From the NCBI GenBank assembly GCA_030141585.1, contig JAQIFP010000015.1, forward strand, positions 46,255 to 89,537: a DNA stretch of 43,283 nucleotides, given 5' to 3'. The stretch is from Ophryocystis elektroscirrha (Eukaryota; Apicomplexa; Conoidasida; Neogregarinorida; Ophryocystidae). Positions 11,689 to 23,292 of the stretch are shown in pieces. The notes beneath the pieces are model-generated. The model ran no database searches. It had not been told where the DNA came from and was given only the letters and a program-made list of their open reading frames with translations. A program made the position numbers and the translations under genes. The stretch's first letter is position 1; each line of letters begins with the position of its first letter.

Positions 11689-13195
11689 TTATAGTAATGA
11701 TTGAGGTCTCATCAACTTTTCACATATGTATTTTTTTGCAGCGTCGCTCGACCATAATTCACGAAAATCACGAGTAAAATCTGATTCAACTAATTCATTT
11801 ATACTAAATTAAATTTTGTACTTTCAGATTTAATAGCAATAACCATTGCATAATGCTTCAAAAGAAATGACCATTGCTCGACTTCATCAAAAATTTCAAG
11901 ACTCTATAATTTTTTCTATACTAATCAATTGTATCATAATACTTGAAGGTAATTTTGCTCTTTGCCATCTACAATAGATTCATAAATTAAACTCATTTGA
12001 GATGCATTCACAGAATCCCAGTTAAATTTTAGAAACCTTTACATAATAAAGTTATAGTATTTACCGTTGTTCTTGAGAAGCTATGGAAGGGTATTGGTGA
12101 ATGCATTTCAAAGGACAACCGCGATACTTAAAATTTTGTATCATTATTTTACCGAAAGCATCAAACGGTTCAATCTAATGCAGTTTCACATAAATATTAT
12201 TAAACTTGTTCATAAAGAAGAAAAAGCGAATGGTTTTCGATTAAATTGCCAGCCCATTTAATTATCTACTATAATATATATATAAAAATATATTTACACT
12301 GTCAGCTTCCTCATAATCTAAATAACCTAAAACACATTCGCTTATAAAAATTGTTGAGCATCTATTATTCAAAAGATTTTTTTACAGATAGCTTTCTCTT
12401 TACCCACCGCTTGTCAAAACTAGTCTTTTTGATCAATGCGTTGAGATTCTCAACATCCCTTAAATCAGCTGATATCTAATTCAGTCAATTATTCATTTAT
12501 ATGTATTACATAAACTAAATTTTCAGTGAGCTCAGCGTAATTGTCTTGTTTATCTTGTTTAAAGTAAATTTAAATTAAGTGTACATTTCTTATGGAATTC
12601 ACAATTCTCAAAAATGCTATCATTTAATTTTAGAGAATTTTTGAGTAAAGGGGATCTAGTTTAATGAATGTATTATGATTTAATTTTAACTTTGAAATAA
12701 TATCAATTTTGCGATTAATTACTTCAGGAAAATCTATTTCAAAATATTTGAATTGTTTGTGAGAATAATTATCCTTAATCCAAAAGAAAGTTGTATCTAG
12801 ACCAGAACCTGTTCAAAATTTATATTTGAGAAAATAGACCTAAATTTATAATTTGAACATATTCGGATATGTTTGAATGCTTCAAAAACATCCAAATAGC
12901 ATATCGAATAGAAAGAACGCGTAGGTAATATCCTGTAGTACTTGATACAAAACAATATTGATTACCTCTATTTATTATAGGCAATTTTCGCAATGGAGTT
13001 CTTACGAAATAATGCATATAAGGATCATTATAATATTTTTTGTTTATTGCAGATCTCAAAAAAATACACATCAAAAAAACAAAATCTTACAATTTACACA
13101 CACAAGCTTCGTCAAGTGTATGCTGTATTGATACTGTATAACTAAATCAAAATAGATAATCATATACCTCGATATTCATCGCAAAGTTCTACCAT
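11689..13195 (-). CDS. LCMT1: Leucine carboxyl methyltransferase 1 (PP2A methyltransferase, PPM1)
   Basis: LCMT1 uses S-adenosylmethionine to methylate the C-terminal leucine of the PP2A catalytic subunit, which controls holoenzyme assembly. Splicing from the start at 13195 (MVELCDEYR) gives SIQHTLDEACVCKL, then NKKYYNDPYMHYFV and LPIINRGYYLRV, matching the family's DPYIQHFV and INRGYFARV. Removal of a short intron creates the SAM-binding loop NLGSGLDTTF, compare NLGAGMDTTF. Later exons carry ISADLRDVENL, FGKIMIQNF and a C-terminal LLKHYAMVIAIKSES, where LCMT1 has LMRHYCLCWA. At least eight introns of about 30 nt occur. The gene is tail-to-tail with the thioesterase gene (about 110 nt apart). 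The 13196-13310 gap before the reductase stop is short. Confidence 0.88.
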
Positions 13196-13310
13196 CAATG
13201 AAAAAGTTCAAAACTTTATGATTTATATTTTAACTGTATGTTAAGTCCAGACCTGTAAAGCATAAATCTAAATTTCTCTTATAATTGAGCTACATTTATA
13301 AAAAAAAAAA

Positions 13311-15190
13311 TTATCCACATTTTCCTCCTCCACAACCACCACCGCTAACGAAATTTTGGTTTGACTTTTTTGTTATTGTTAATCCGTGAAAGGACTCGGC
13401 AACTGTAGGATGAATGCACATTGTATTATCGAAATCAGCCTATTTGTTTTTTAAGACAACCACACTTTACCTTAGAAGCTTTCAAATTTAGTGCCAATGC
13501 ATAACCTTGAGTGATTTCTCCCGCATTAGGTCCCACAAAGTGAAATCCAATAACTCGCATGTTTTCGGTTTTTAAACAAATCAATTTAGATAAACAATCT
13601 CTGCCCATTTCTAAATCATATTCATTTGTTTTTGTTGCTTCTGATTTCGGTCTATGAAATGCTGCGAGTTCCAGTGACTTAAACTCTTGAAGAAATATCT
13701 CAATATTGTCTGCACCAAATTCTTCGATAGCTGCTTCTTCTGTATAACCTATACAGCCGTACTCAACTGGTGTGAAGACTGTTGTAGGTATATATTTTAG
13801 ATTCGGCAAAACATCTAAATTCTTGAAAAGCCTTAGTGCTAGTGATTCGCCACATTTTATAGCAACCGGTGTCAGCTCAGGTCTGAAATTTCTGCCATTT
13901 TAGTTCAGCATACCCGGAGTCAGCAACATCCCCAACAGCAAAGATATTTGAGATAGAAGTCTCAAAATTTTTGACTATAATCTTTCCCTTTTCATTGGTT
14001 AAAACTCCTATTAATAAATATAAACTTTTTTTTGAACAAAGTCGTTAAACTTATTTTCACAATTTCTATTACCAACTGAATTTAAGTTCAAATTTCTTGT
14101 ATCAGGTGAGCGCCCAGTGGCATATAATACAGTTTCGTATTCCTCTTTCGCTCCATTCACAAATTCTACCTAACAATGATTGAGTTGAACATATAAAAAC
14201 CAATAATTTTCCATTTGGGTTCTTCATTATTTTTTGTGGCAAGACACTAATAAATTTAGTTCCGCATTCTTGCATTATAAACTTGACCTAAAAGAAACAA
14301 ATCTAGCTAAAATAAATTGGATTACCTTTTCAGCGCACTGTCTATCAAAACCCCGCAAAACGTGAGATCTTACTGCAACAGTTGTCTATATTTATAAGAA
14401 TTTAAAAATTTTACGTCATATCCAAGATCAGTTAAAAACCCTGCACACTCTAAACCGATGTATGAAGCGCCCACGACTAATCTACCAAATTATAAAAATA
14501 TAACTTTATTTCATACGTTTTCCCAGGAGGCTTGTCCCAATAAAATAAATCATCTGATGTAATTGCATATTGTTTTGCTCCAGGAACCTCATCTTCAGGA
14601 GGCACATGAGGACGCCCACCGACAGAAATTAAAATATATTTAGCTGTTAACTCATGTTCCTATCAGCAATACTGATTGAGCATATAATTTTCACCTGTCC
14701 AGAGTTATCAATGTATTGAACTCTATGTGGCCCTATTAATTTTGCCAAAGCATTGATGTATTTAATATTTTTAGAGCGTAATGAATTTCGATATGTGTAA
14801 TTGAGCATTTTAACGTAATTGTCAATATTCTATAAATAAAAAAATTTTATAAATATTTACTTTTATCAAAACTTTCCAATCGAAAATATATGATTCTACT
14901 TTATGACCAAAAGAATTTGAACTATGTTTAATTCCTGGGGCTATTTTAGCTGCGAAATGCATTATTTTTTTCGGTATGCATCCCGCATTCACACAAGTTC
15001 CACCCAATCCCCATCTGATTCCATGAGGCTCAGTAGGCCTTACGTAATCAAATAAAGTCACATTTTTCGCTCCACATTCTACTGCTTTCTTTGATGTAGC
15101 CAACCCTCCAGAACCTCCTCCTATAACAATTAAGTCGCAATCGTAGTTTTCCATTTCAAATACTGTTTTTTGTTTCTGCATGAGGGGCAT
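13311..15190 (-). CDS. TrxR: Thioredoxin reductase, high-Mr type with CGGGKC C-terminal redox centre
   Basis: This NADPH- and FAD-dependent homodimer reduces thioredoxin and supports antioxidant defence and ribonucleotide reduction. The start at 15190 gives MPLMQKQK; a Met at residue 13 is also possible. FAD-binding GGGSGG is at residues 24-29, and the N-terminal redox pair is Cys66/Cys71 in [10 protein letters not shown]. The NADPH motif [12 protein letters not shown] appears after removal of an intron near 14480-14510. The dimerisation domain follows ([20 protein letters not shown], and [18 protein letters not shown]). The catalytic His-Glu pair is in IHPTVAE. The tail is [11 protein letters not shown] then stop, so the third redox centre is two cysteines separated by GGGK, not selenocysteine. 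This is the Plasmodium-type arrangement. About nine short introns are present. Confidence 0.93.
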
Positions 15191-15415
15191 ATTTGAGAAC
15201 TATATTGATTATAATAATATTTTTTTGTCCACAATCATATTAATATATGTTTCTAGTTAATGACATACCAATTTTTGATTTAATATGTTCGATTTAATAA
15301 GATTTCAAAATTCGAAGCTTCTTTATATATGTACTGGTGCCTTTTTATTTAAATAAATTTACAAAAATTTTTTTTTAAATAGTTTACGCCAATGTTTATT
15401 AATTAAAATTATATA

Positions 15416-17090
15416 ATGGGCGGAATTAGTGCATTATACATATTAGATAGTAAAGGGAAAGTAATTCTTTGCCGTCTGTATCGTGATAATATATCTCAGG
15501 AGGTTCCAGACAAGTAATTTCAACAAACTACTTACAAAATTAGATTTACACAGTATATCCAAGAACAAAATGAATCTTCCATGAAACCTGTTTTTTGTAT
15601 AGATGGAGTTATATACTGTTGGGTTCATTATCGAAATTTATTTTGTATATCTCTAATGTGTTAAAACAGCTTTTAAGTTTTAGGAGTCACTGTTCAAAAT
15701 ACAAATGCCATGATGATAATTATATTTTTATATCGTTTAATAGAAGTTCTGAAAGACTATTTCCGATCACTGGAAGAGGAATCAATTAGAGATAATTTTG
15801 TCGTAACATATGAGCTTCTTGATGAAATGATGGATCACGGGTATCCTCAATTGACTGGTACATACTATTTATAAATAATTAAGATAAAATAATCATAGTG
15901 TGTGATTTTGATTTCTTTCAGATAGTAAAATATTACGTCAATACATAAAAAACCAAACGTACCAGCTTTTTGATTTTCGCTCAACAAGTTCTAAACCACC
16001 CGCATGTATAACAAACGCTATTTCATGGAGGTAAATATTAAATTAATTTATTATCATTGCATTAAGATCTGAAGGCATCAAGCACAAAAAAAATGAGGTG
16101 TTTCTCGATGTTATTGAAAAACTCAACTTCACCGTAAAAAGAAATTATACACTTTTGTTTTAGGCTAATACAGATGGAAATGTTCTTCATAGTGAAGTCA
16201 TAGGTCTACTTAAAATGAAGTCTTATCTATCGGGAATGCCTGAACTTAAATTAGGTTTAAATGACAAACTTCAATTTGATGCAGCAAACCAACGTAAAAC
16301 TATTATCTGCGAAATTTAATATTAGCCGGCTCTAAAAATTTTAAGGCTATTGAATTAGAAGATATAAAGTTTCATCATTGTGTGCGTTTACAAAAATTTG
16401 AGTCGGATCGAATTATTTCCTTTATACCGCCTGATGGAGATTTCGAACTAATGTCTTACAGATTAGGGATTCAGGTTTGCTGATTTTTTTTATGATACTG
16501 AAATTATCGATAAAAATGAATATTAATGTAATTTTTAGGTTAAACCATTGATATGGGTTGACTGTACTGTCAACTCAGGGAAAGCTCGAGTAGAATATAC
16601 GATAAAAGTTAAATCTGCTTATAAACATCGTAATGTTGCAAAAGACGTTGCAATCACAATTCCTGTTGGAAATTATGTCGATACGCCAGTTTTTAAAGTA
16701 AAACGTATTAATATTTAAATTTCTAGACCGCTAATGGTTCTGTGAAATACATACCAGAAAACAGCTCTTTAGTTTGGTCTCTGAAACATTTCCCAGGGCA
16801 GAAAAGCTTCACATTGAACGCAAGTTTTGGTTTTCCAAGTGTTTGTGAAAGTAAATATATAGAAAAAAATATATTTTTCAATAGAAGAAACATCAGTAAA
16901 TAAAAGACCTATTCTAGTATCTTTTGAAATTCCTTATTTTACAGTATCTAATTTACTTGTAAGGTATATAAAGATATCGGAAGCAAAACTGAATTATCAA
17001 GTAATAACAAGTTGAATAAACTATTTTTAGGCGTTACCCTGGGTTCGTTATATTACACGGAATGGTGAATATCAAATAAGAATGTCTTAA
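15416..17090 (+). CDS. AP1M: AP-1 adaptor complex medium (mu) subunit
   Basis: AP-1 mu recognises tyrosine-based sorting signals on cargo at the trans-Golgi network and endosomes. In apicomplexans AP-1 also takes part in delivery to secretory organelles (known for the group, not shown here). The start at 15416 gives [20 protein letters not shown], the longin-like N-terminus. Later exons encode [20 protein letters not shown], then TNAISW, then [20 protein letters not shown] (boundary approximate). The C-terminal mu-homology domain includes [43 protein letters not shown] sequence and [19 protein letters not shown] at the end. Both the [13 protein letters not shown] and FIPPDGEFELMSYR hallmarks favour AP-1 over AP-2 to AP-4. 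Roughly nine introns of 30-70 nt occur. Its stop lies 74 nt from the convergent Trs23 gene. Confidence 0.92.
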
Positions 17091-17164
17091 TCAGACTAGT
17101 AGCTGTACTATACAATTTAAAACATTTTTATTCATTCAGTTTACATTGTGTAAACTGCTTGTGG

Positions 17165-17689
17165 TTAATCCAATGAGTAATTTGGCGTAAATAATTTTTT
17201 TACACTTGTATCAAAACTTGAACAACGGACGGGCATATCAAAATCGTAAAATGGATTTTTCAGTACAATGTCGCAAAAAATTTGATATAATTTAATGCAA
17301 AAAGATTCAGCTTTGTCAAGAGAAACTTGAGGGGAAGTAGTTATTATAAAATTGTAACCTAGATTAAACTCATGAGTGCTATTCTTTATCTGTACCACTT
17401 TTTGAGTTATAAGAGTACATGCAGAAAGTTTTTGATTCGATGCAATGAATTCCGCCCATACAGAAATATCTCGACATAGCATAATTTTGATGTTTTTTAG
17501 GAGAGATTTGTGATGCAATACCTGAAAGGCCATGAAAAGTCGACGCTAATATTATTTTTTCATTGATGCTGAGTGCTTCCGCATGCTTCGATATATCCTA
17601 ATTTGTTGTAACATATGTAACTTGTAGTATGTCACCTTTTGATATATCATCGTTCCGTGTTTGTTATTAATATATATAGAATAAATCAT
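17165..17689 (-). CDS. TRAPPC4: TRAPP complex subunit 4 (TRAPPC4 / Trs23, sybindin family)
   Basis: This is a core subunit of the TRAPP complex, the GEF for Ypt1/Rab1-type GTPases in ER-Golgi and Golgi traffic. The start at 17689 gives MIYSIYINNKHGTMIYQK, a longin-type N-terminus. After an intron with a CAAATTAG acceptor the frame continues with ILASTFHGLSGIASQISP (family: LGSTFHSLHTIASQLSP). A 37-nt intron then joins YSYNSKSG to YNFIITTSPQ. The C-terminal signature is IVLKNPFYDFDMPVRC, almost identical in pattern to ALKNPFYSLEMPIRCELFD in other eukaryotes. Total spliced length of about 140-150 residues fits a minimal Trs23 without the PDZ-like insertion. With AP-1 mu on the other strand this makes a small trafficking pair, arranged tail to tail. 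Confidence 0.85.
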
Positions 17690-17799
17690 TAACGCTGGAA
17701 GTTGTATGTTTGTCGAGCTTTTTACTGTTTTAAACTATAAATTTATCATGCATTTTCTGAACCTTTAAGTTATTCGTCACATATCTGATATAGCAGTGG

Positions 17800-19087
17800 A
17801 TGAATGTTCAAAATATAATTAAATATATTCTTTATTTATTATCTTTTTGCTTTTTTATTTTCGTAACACTTATATGTAATAATCAGTTGGTTTTTGTCCA
17901 TGTAATTAGCTCTGATTTTCTATTATCAAGAAAGTCTTATATTTTTGCCTGACAGTTAAGTGCTAGATTATCTCAATATTTTATAGTTCCTGGATCCCAT
18001 AAATTACCGAAATTCAATTCATACCCTTATGTACACCCTGGTCAATTAGGTTTAATTTATTTCAACAAAATTTTAAATCTAGGCATGAATTATGAATCAA
18101 TTACGATTAAATCAAAAGATGGTTGTAAAATACATGTGTAAGACAGTTAAAATTAATAGAAAATCATTTTAACATGTATATTAGCTGGTTTATCAAACAT
18201 ATTAACTACGAGGAGTATAACACACTAGTATTTTTTCAAGAAAATGCTGGCAGTAATATAATATGAAAGTCAATTTCTGGATTTAGATATAGGACATCGT
18301 TTAGAACACATATATCAACTACATACAAAATGTTTTTTTAATGTACTTGCTGTGTCTTATCGAGGGTGAGATTTTTTCATCGTCCGATACAATCTTAACA
18401 CAGATCGGTGGCTGAATTAATCTAACATTTTCTTGTAATAGGTATGGATACAGTGACGGCAAACCAAGTGAAGAAGGAATTTTTCTTGATTCAGAAGTTC
18501 AAATTTAAACATATTTGCACACATGTAGGCTGCACTAAACTATCTTAACCATATTAATATAAACCCGAAAAAAATCTTTATCTATGGACGCAGTTTAGGA
18601 GGTGCAGTAGCAATCGATCTTGCCTATAAATTTCCGAATAATGTAGTTGATGTGTTAAATATATTAAATAGATAAATGGAGTTATTGTGGAAAACACGTT
18701 TACTTCAATATTTGACATGAGCATCAAAATTTTTCCACTTATCAAATATGTATCTCATATTCTGCCTTATTTTCAAAGAGTCTTTATGGATTCATTATCA
18801 AAAATATCAACGCTTGAAGTTCCAGTGCTATTAATAGCAGCGGCCCACGTTAGTTATAAGTTTGTTGATTAGCTTTTAGGATGAAATAGTTCCTTCTGAG
18901 CACAGTGAGAAACTTTATAAAGCAGCTTTTCTATCAAAATATCGTAAACTATACATTATTCCCAATGGGTCTCATAATATGACATGGCAAATTGCTGGAA
19001 ATAATTATTTTAAAGTAAAGCCTTTCATTACATAAACAATTTCAGAATATAACAGAATTTGTAGATAGATCTTGCCAAAATAATTGA
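17800..19087 (+). CDS. ABHD13/BEM46-family alpha/beta serine hydrolase with N-terminal membrane anchor
   Basis: BEM46/ABHD13 proteins are membrane-anchored serine hydrolases of poorly defined substrate; some relatives depalmitoylate proteins. The start at 17800 gives MNVQNIIKYILYLLSFCFFI, one hydrophobic anchor. After splicing the protein reads ESITIKSKDGCKIHVW, then FFQENAGNIGHRLEHIY, then VLAVSYRGYGYSDGKPSEEG and FIYGRSLGGAVAIDLAYKFP. The nucleophile is the Ser in GRSLGG. The acid is Asp in HDEIVPSEH after removal of an intron ending at a TTTTAG acceptor, and the base is His in NGSHNMTWQ. The last exon is NITEFVDRSCQNN. The usual oxyanion-hole motif HGNAG is QENAG here, a notable change. 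About seven short introns are present. Family assignment is firm, substrate unknown. Confidence 0.85.
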
Positions 19088-19293
19088 TAATATACACAAG
19101 AGGCTTATAGACATTGAATTTTTTTTTAACAGTTAAAATAATTAATGAAGGATGATTCAAATTCTCAAAATTAAACATGATATATTATAAAAACAAAAAT
19201 AATATATCTTAATACTCTTTTCTTTATACTTGAGAAGTGTTTATAAATTACCTATTCAACTATTCTGAATATTATTTCAATTAGAGCAAAAAA

Positions 19294-20717
19294 TTATTTT
19301 GAAATCGAGATTGTAAGCGGTTTGTGCTTTAGTTGTTTTGACTCTTCTGCAAGACGAGTTGCAACCAAATTTTGTTGTCGTTGCATTTCTTTATACTCAT
19401 CATAAATTTTATTCTGAAAAATTTATAAATAATTTACATTTTTCGCCTATTTGCAAGACTTACAGTTAATGACGCAAGAGATCTTTCTCGTAATGATAAA
19501 GTTGAAATGATTTTTTCTTTGTGCTTTTCAAATTGTATACGTTCTTGGTTGAATGTTTCTTTTTCAAGTTCCAAAGCTTCACTAATAACTTTTTATACAT
19601 GTATATGACTAACCGTTCTAACGCAAGCTGTTCTTGCGTATCAGATAAATCTTTGAAACGGTAGTTTTGTGACAATTCAAGGTTTTTTGGAACTTCCTGA
19701 AGTAAATACATGTAAACATGAATAAAATCACTAAAAAATATTTTTTAGTTACATTCTTTTCCTCTTGAGAGATGTATAGTTCCTGCTTACTAAAACGTTG
19801 AAATTTTTCTCGTTCTTTGAAACGTTTTTCATTTAGTTTATAGTTGTCTATCAGAGACTTCAAAAAAGGTTTTTCTATTAATAAATTACCTCCAATTTTG
19901 CTTGTGTTTCCTCTAATTTTGCATTCTTAGATTCATATATCTTAAGTTTCATGGCTAATTCCGTTTCCATCTCTCTTAATTTGTTCTAATTATTTAAGAA
20001 ACAACAATCAACTTTGTACTTCTTCTTTGCTGCATAAATTTTTATTAATTTCGTTAAAAACGCTTGGTTTAGAGGATCTTTGTTAATTATTTTATTCATA
20101 GGTCGCATACTTATAGTGGCCCAAAGAAACATTTTCTTCATCTTTACAACTCTGATTCATTTATATGACTTCAATTTTCAAAATCGTAAATATGCATCAT
20201 TGCTTACTCTTAAGTTTAAATGGATGTTCTTAAGTATAGTCAAATGAGGTTTAATTTTTTTGAGCTTAGTCTAATAATTTAAAACAAATTTTAAATTTGA
20301 ATTTTACTTCTTGTATTTGACTTTCAATCTTCAATTTTTCAAGTCGATGGTGTTCTTGTTTTAAAGCCAATCTTTCTTTTTCCAACTACAAAAAAATGTT
20401 GTCAATAAAGATACACTAACGCTGTCGGTTTCTTCTGACAATAATTTTTGACGATAATTGAGCAATTTGAAACATGAATGCAATTTCAGCTGTAAGGTTT
20501 TTAATTTGGCTTTTTCAATGTCAAAAAATGCTTTATCCTTCTAATGTACAACGCATAAAAATCAAGATATCTTTGATGTTTATAAATGTTTACCTTTAGT
20601 TGCTCTAATAAATTCAAAATTTTATCAGAAAATAAACTTATTAAGTCTTGTGTTTTTGAGTTCAACTATTAAAGCTAATAAGTTTTTTATCATTACAATA
20701 TCGCAGATTTTCCCCAT
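19294..20717 (-). CDS. Coiled-coil protein of unknown function, multi-exon
   Basis: I do not recognise this protein. Starting at 20717 (MGKICDI) and removing about ten short GT-AG introns gives a continuous reading rich in Lys, Glu, Gln and Leu with heptad-like spacing. Landmarks are DLISLFSDKILNLLEQLK, LEKERLALKQEHHRLEKLK, NKLREMETELAMKLKIYESK, NEKRFKEREKFQRFSKQEL, KDLSDTQEQLALER and a C-terminal NKIYDEYKEMQRQQNLVATR followed by LAEESKQLK. Nearly the whole protein (about 350-400 residues) should form an extended coiled coil. No signal peptide or globular domain is visible. Such proteins are often centriolar, basal-body or cytoskeletal, but nothing here proves that. Confidence 0.6.
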
Positions 20718-20914
20718 ATCATCGTTGTTGTGTAAATTTTTATTTTTTAATATTACCATTAAATTAAAAAATTTTTAACATTTTACTGAAAAGACCTTAA
20801 ATAAAATTTACAAATGATGTTTTTAGGATTGGCCGAGCTGGTCATAAATTTGAATAATTGCAAAATTAATTGATTTAATGAAATAAATAAATTATAAAAG
20901 CAAACTAACAAGAA

Positions 20915-22460
20915 CTACAAAATTTGATTACAATTAATTTTCAAAAAATCCAGGAGAAATCGCTGAAATATTGCTTTCGGGTAACGTGAATTTTTTTGGA
21001 TTTGATTAAACAAAACTAAGTAAGCTGTCAGATTGTGTCTATAACCTTGACAACTATTTGGAATTTATACCTCATTAGAATACTGTATCCCAATATTTCT
21101 TTTATATTTAAAAGATGGTGTATATAAGCTTTGCTATATTCCGGACAATAACACGATAATCTGCTGGAATCAAGTTTAAATTTATCATCAAGTAGATTAA
21201 CTGGAACATAATGAAATGAATTAATCTGTTAAAATAGGAAGCGCTTTAACAATTACAATTTCTTCAATGGTTTCTGATTTTTCTTCAGTTAACGTTTCCA
21301 AACAAATATTCGGAATTTCCAGCTGTATAAGATTACCTTTAATTGACATTTCATAAGGATACCTTAAAATCATTAAATTTAATTAATTACCATGTTTCGA
21401 AAATCTTAACATTAGCAAGTATTGATTGAACTAATAAAACTAAAAATAATACAAAATATCATTAGTAATACCCGGTGAGCCGTCATAATTGGAACACGAA
21501 ATATTTAATAGTTTGGATGTTTTAATATCAAATAGCTGATTATTTTTTGTATCGCTGAAGTCACAAATATTGATAAGTTTCTTAAATATATTTGAGCGCA
21601 TTTGACATTTCGTACGTTATTTTCTTTTTTCTCCGTCACTCTTAATCTAAAGGCAACCTATGACAATATAGTTATACTTAAATGACTCGTTTATTGGTTT
21701 TTGATTTATGTTTAGTTGATCATCCAAACGAATACTTTTATCAATTACAGCAAATTCAAACTATGAACTTCACAGTATACTATTTTTACTATTGAGTGGT
21801 TTCCATAATCAATGTAACTTTTTGAATCAAAAAGAGCGTGTCCGCTATTTAACGGCTAAAAAATAATACATTAAACTTGGTAAAAATGAGTATCTGATGA
21901 ATTATTCTTTTCAAATAAACACTATAAGCAGTAACATATTTAAGTTACTGACAAGATATAATTCTGATTTTTTTTTAATATAATCCATATCAAAAGGTTT
22001 TGGAATCTAATTAAATTAATGATTAACCGAATTCACTAACTAGAATGACAGAAACTTCGGGTGATAGAGTAATGTGATTTTTCAACGCACAAGAAGAAAT
22101 CCCTGATTCACACCTATTCACATAATCCAAAACAATATTATTACATGTCGCTGTAATATACTCCAAAGAAGAAATTAAACCCCTGAAATTCCTTCAATAA
22201 TTCTTTCATAGTAATAAGTAGTGGAACTCCTCTAACATATAACTTATTAAAGCATTAAATACTTCTTTAACGGGATGCATAATGTAGGAATCATCAAAGC
22301 TGTTGTTTTATTAATTAAAGACATTGCAATCAAAGCATCAAAAAAATTTAGTGACGAGTATAATAGCTCCGGTTAATTAATGGAGCTTATTATTTCTTGC
22401 TGAATTGTCACACAACCAGAAAAACGGTTTTATGAGTAGAGTCAATAAAATTAATCTATA
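20915..22460 (-). CDS. Unrecognised multi-exon protein; C-terminal tail resembles tRNA-guanine transglycosylase family
   Basis: No single long frame exists, but about a dozen exons joined by introns of about 23-60 nt give continuous reading. Segments are STHKTVFLLLYSSLNFFDAL (near 22410), IFDDSYIMHPVKEVFNALI, LISSLEYITATCNNIVLDYV, KNHITLSPEVSVIL, IDYGNHSIVKIVYCEV, VAFRLRVTEKKENN, YEMSIKGNLIQLEIPNICLE, and finally SCYCPEYSKAYIHHLLNIKE and ILGYSILM. The last two recall the zinc-site region of queuine tRNA-ribosyltransferases and their accessory subunit QTRT2 (CYCC...TRAYIHHLL). However, the cysteine spacing is wrong for an intact zinc site, and I cannot see the TIM-barrel motifs upstream. The 5' end is undetermined. 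Treat function as unknown. Confidence 0.42.
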
Positions 22461-23292
22461 CTAATTATAATAAAAATTAAATTTATAAATTCTATATAAT
22501 AATTTGCTTTTAAGGAATAATATTACTTTTGATAAATTAAATAAATTTCTGGAATATAATTGCTGTTAAAGATAGATGACCTGCTACTTCTATAAAGAAT
22601 TTCTTTTTTTTGTTAAATTATTCACTGAAATGTCAGTAGGTGTAGCTCAAATAAATAATCCTACTTTTTTTATTCAATATGCCTAGTCAAATATTGAATT
22701 CTGATAATCGCTAGATTGTAAAAAAAAAAATTATCAAATTTCTATATAACAGCAGTTTTATACGGCAGAGTAAATCATAATTAAAATTTTGGAAAACTGA
22801 TAAACTTCGAGATTATGAACCTACACTGATATATTAAAAAATAGCTTATTTAGTATCAAAAAATCAGTTTCTGTGCAATAGTTTACAAGAAAATTGATAA
22901 ATTTTTTGAAAAAGCAATTTAGATATTACTGAGGAATGTTTTTCGTCGATGCGCATATGAACAATCGTGGAAAAGTCTTTTTAATTTATGCTGTAATCTA
23001 ACTATAATTTACTGAGTTTTAATTTATACTTATTTTTTTATTGAAACTATTGTTATTACTGATTAATACCATTTATGTATTTTATTTCAAAATAATGAAA
23101 TATTTCACTTAATCTTAAAATATATATATATTGAATATATATAGAGATTACTGGCAAGTTCCTGCATGCAGGGAACTGTTAAAAGGTTGTGACGCATACA
23201 GTAAATAACGTTGTGCTGTCTGTCAATTTCCTACTCATTCTAATAAACATCTACTAATAAAGTCTATACAGTACCATTACAACTTCTCTACA
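22461..23292. other. Intergenic region upstream of 14-3-3
   Basis: I find no convincing exon here on either strand. The stretch is strongly AT-rich, with A/T runs and an alternating AT tract near 23119-23146. It contains the GC-rich near-palindrome at 23157-23178 described separately and probably the 14-3-3 promoter and leader. The 5' exons of the leftward gene before it could also reach into this region. Confidence 0.4.
23157..23178. promoter_or_regulatory. TGCATGCA octamer inside a near-palindrome, candidate ApiAP2 site
   Basis: The octamer TGCATGCA at 23163-23170 sits within AGTTCCTGCATGCAGGGAAC, a near-perfect inverted repeat with one unpaired G, about 125 bp upstream of the 14-3-3 start. 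In apicomplexans GCATGC-type sites are bound by an ApiAP2 transcription factor. It stands out as a GC-rich island in very AT-rich DNA. Function is inferred from motif and position only. Confidence 0.5.

Noticed and set aside
17581..17587. GCATGC cores at 665 and 17581 as further ApiAP2 sites
   Set aside because: Both lie inside coding exons (SSL1 and TRAPPC4) and lack the flanking T and A of the octamer.
20821..20850. GGATTGGCCGAGCTGGTC, which looks like a tRNA D-arm
   Set aside because: No acceptor stem, anticodon arm or T-arm follows on either strand.
23100..23150. Alternating AT tract near 23119-23146 as a TATA-like promoter or structural element
   Set aside because: Such tracts are common in this AT-rich background and nothing specific marks this one.
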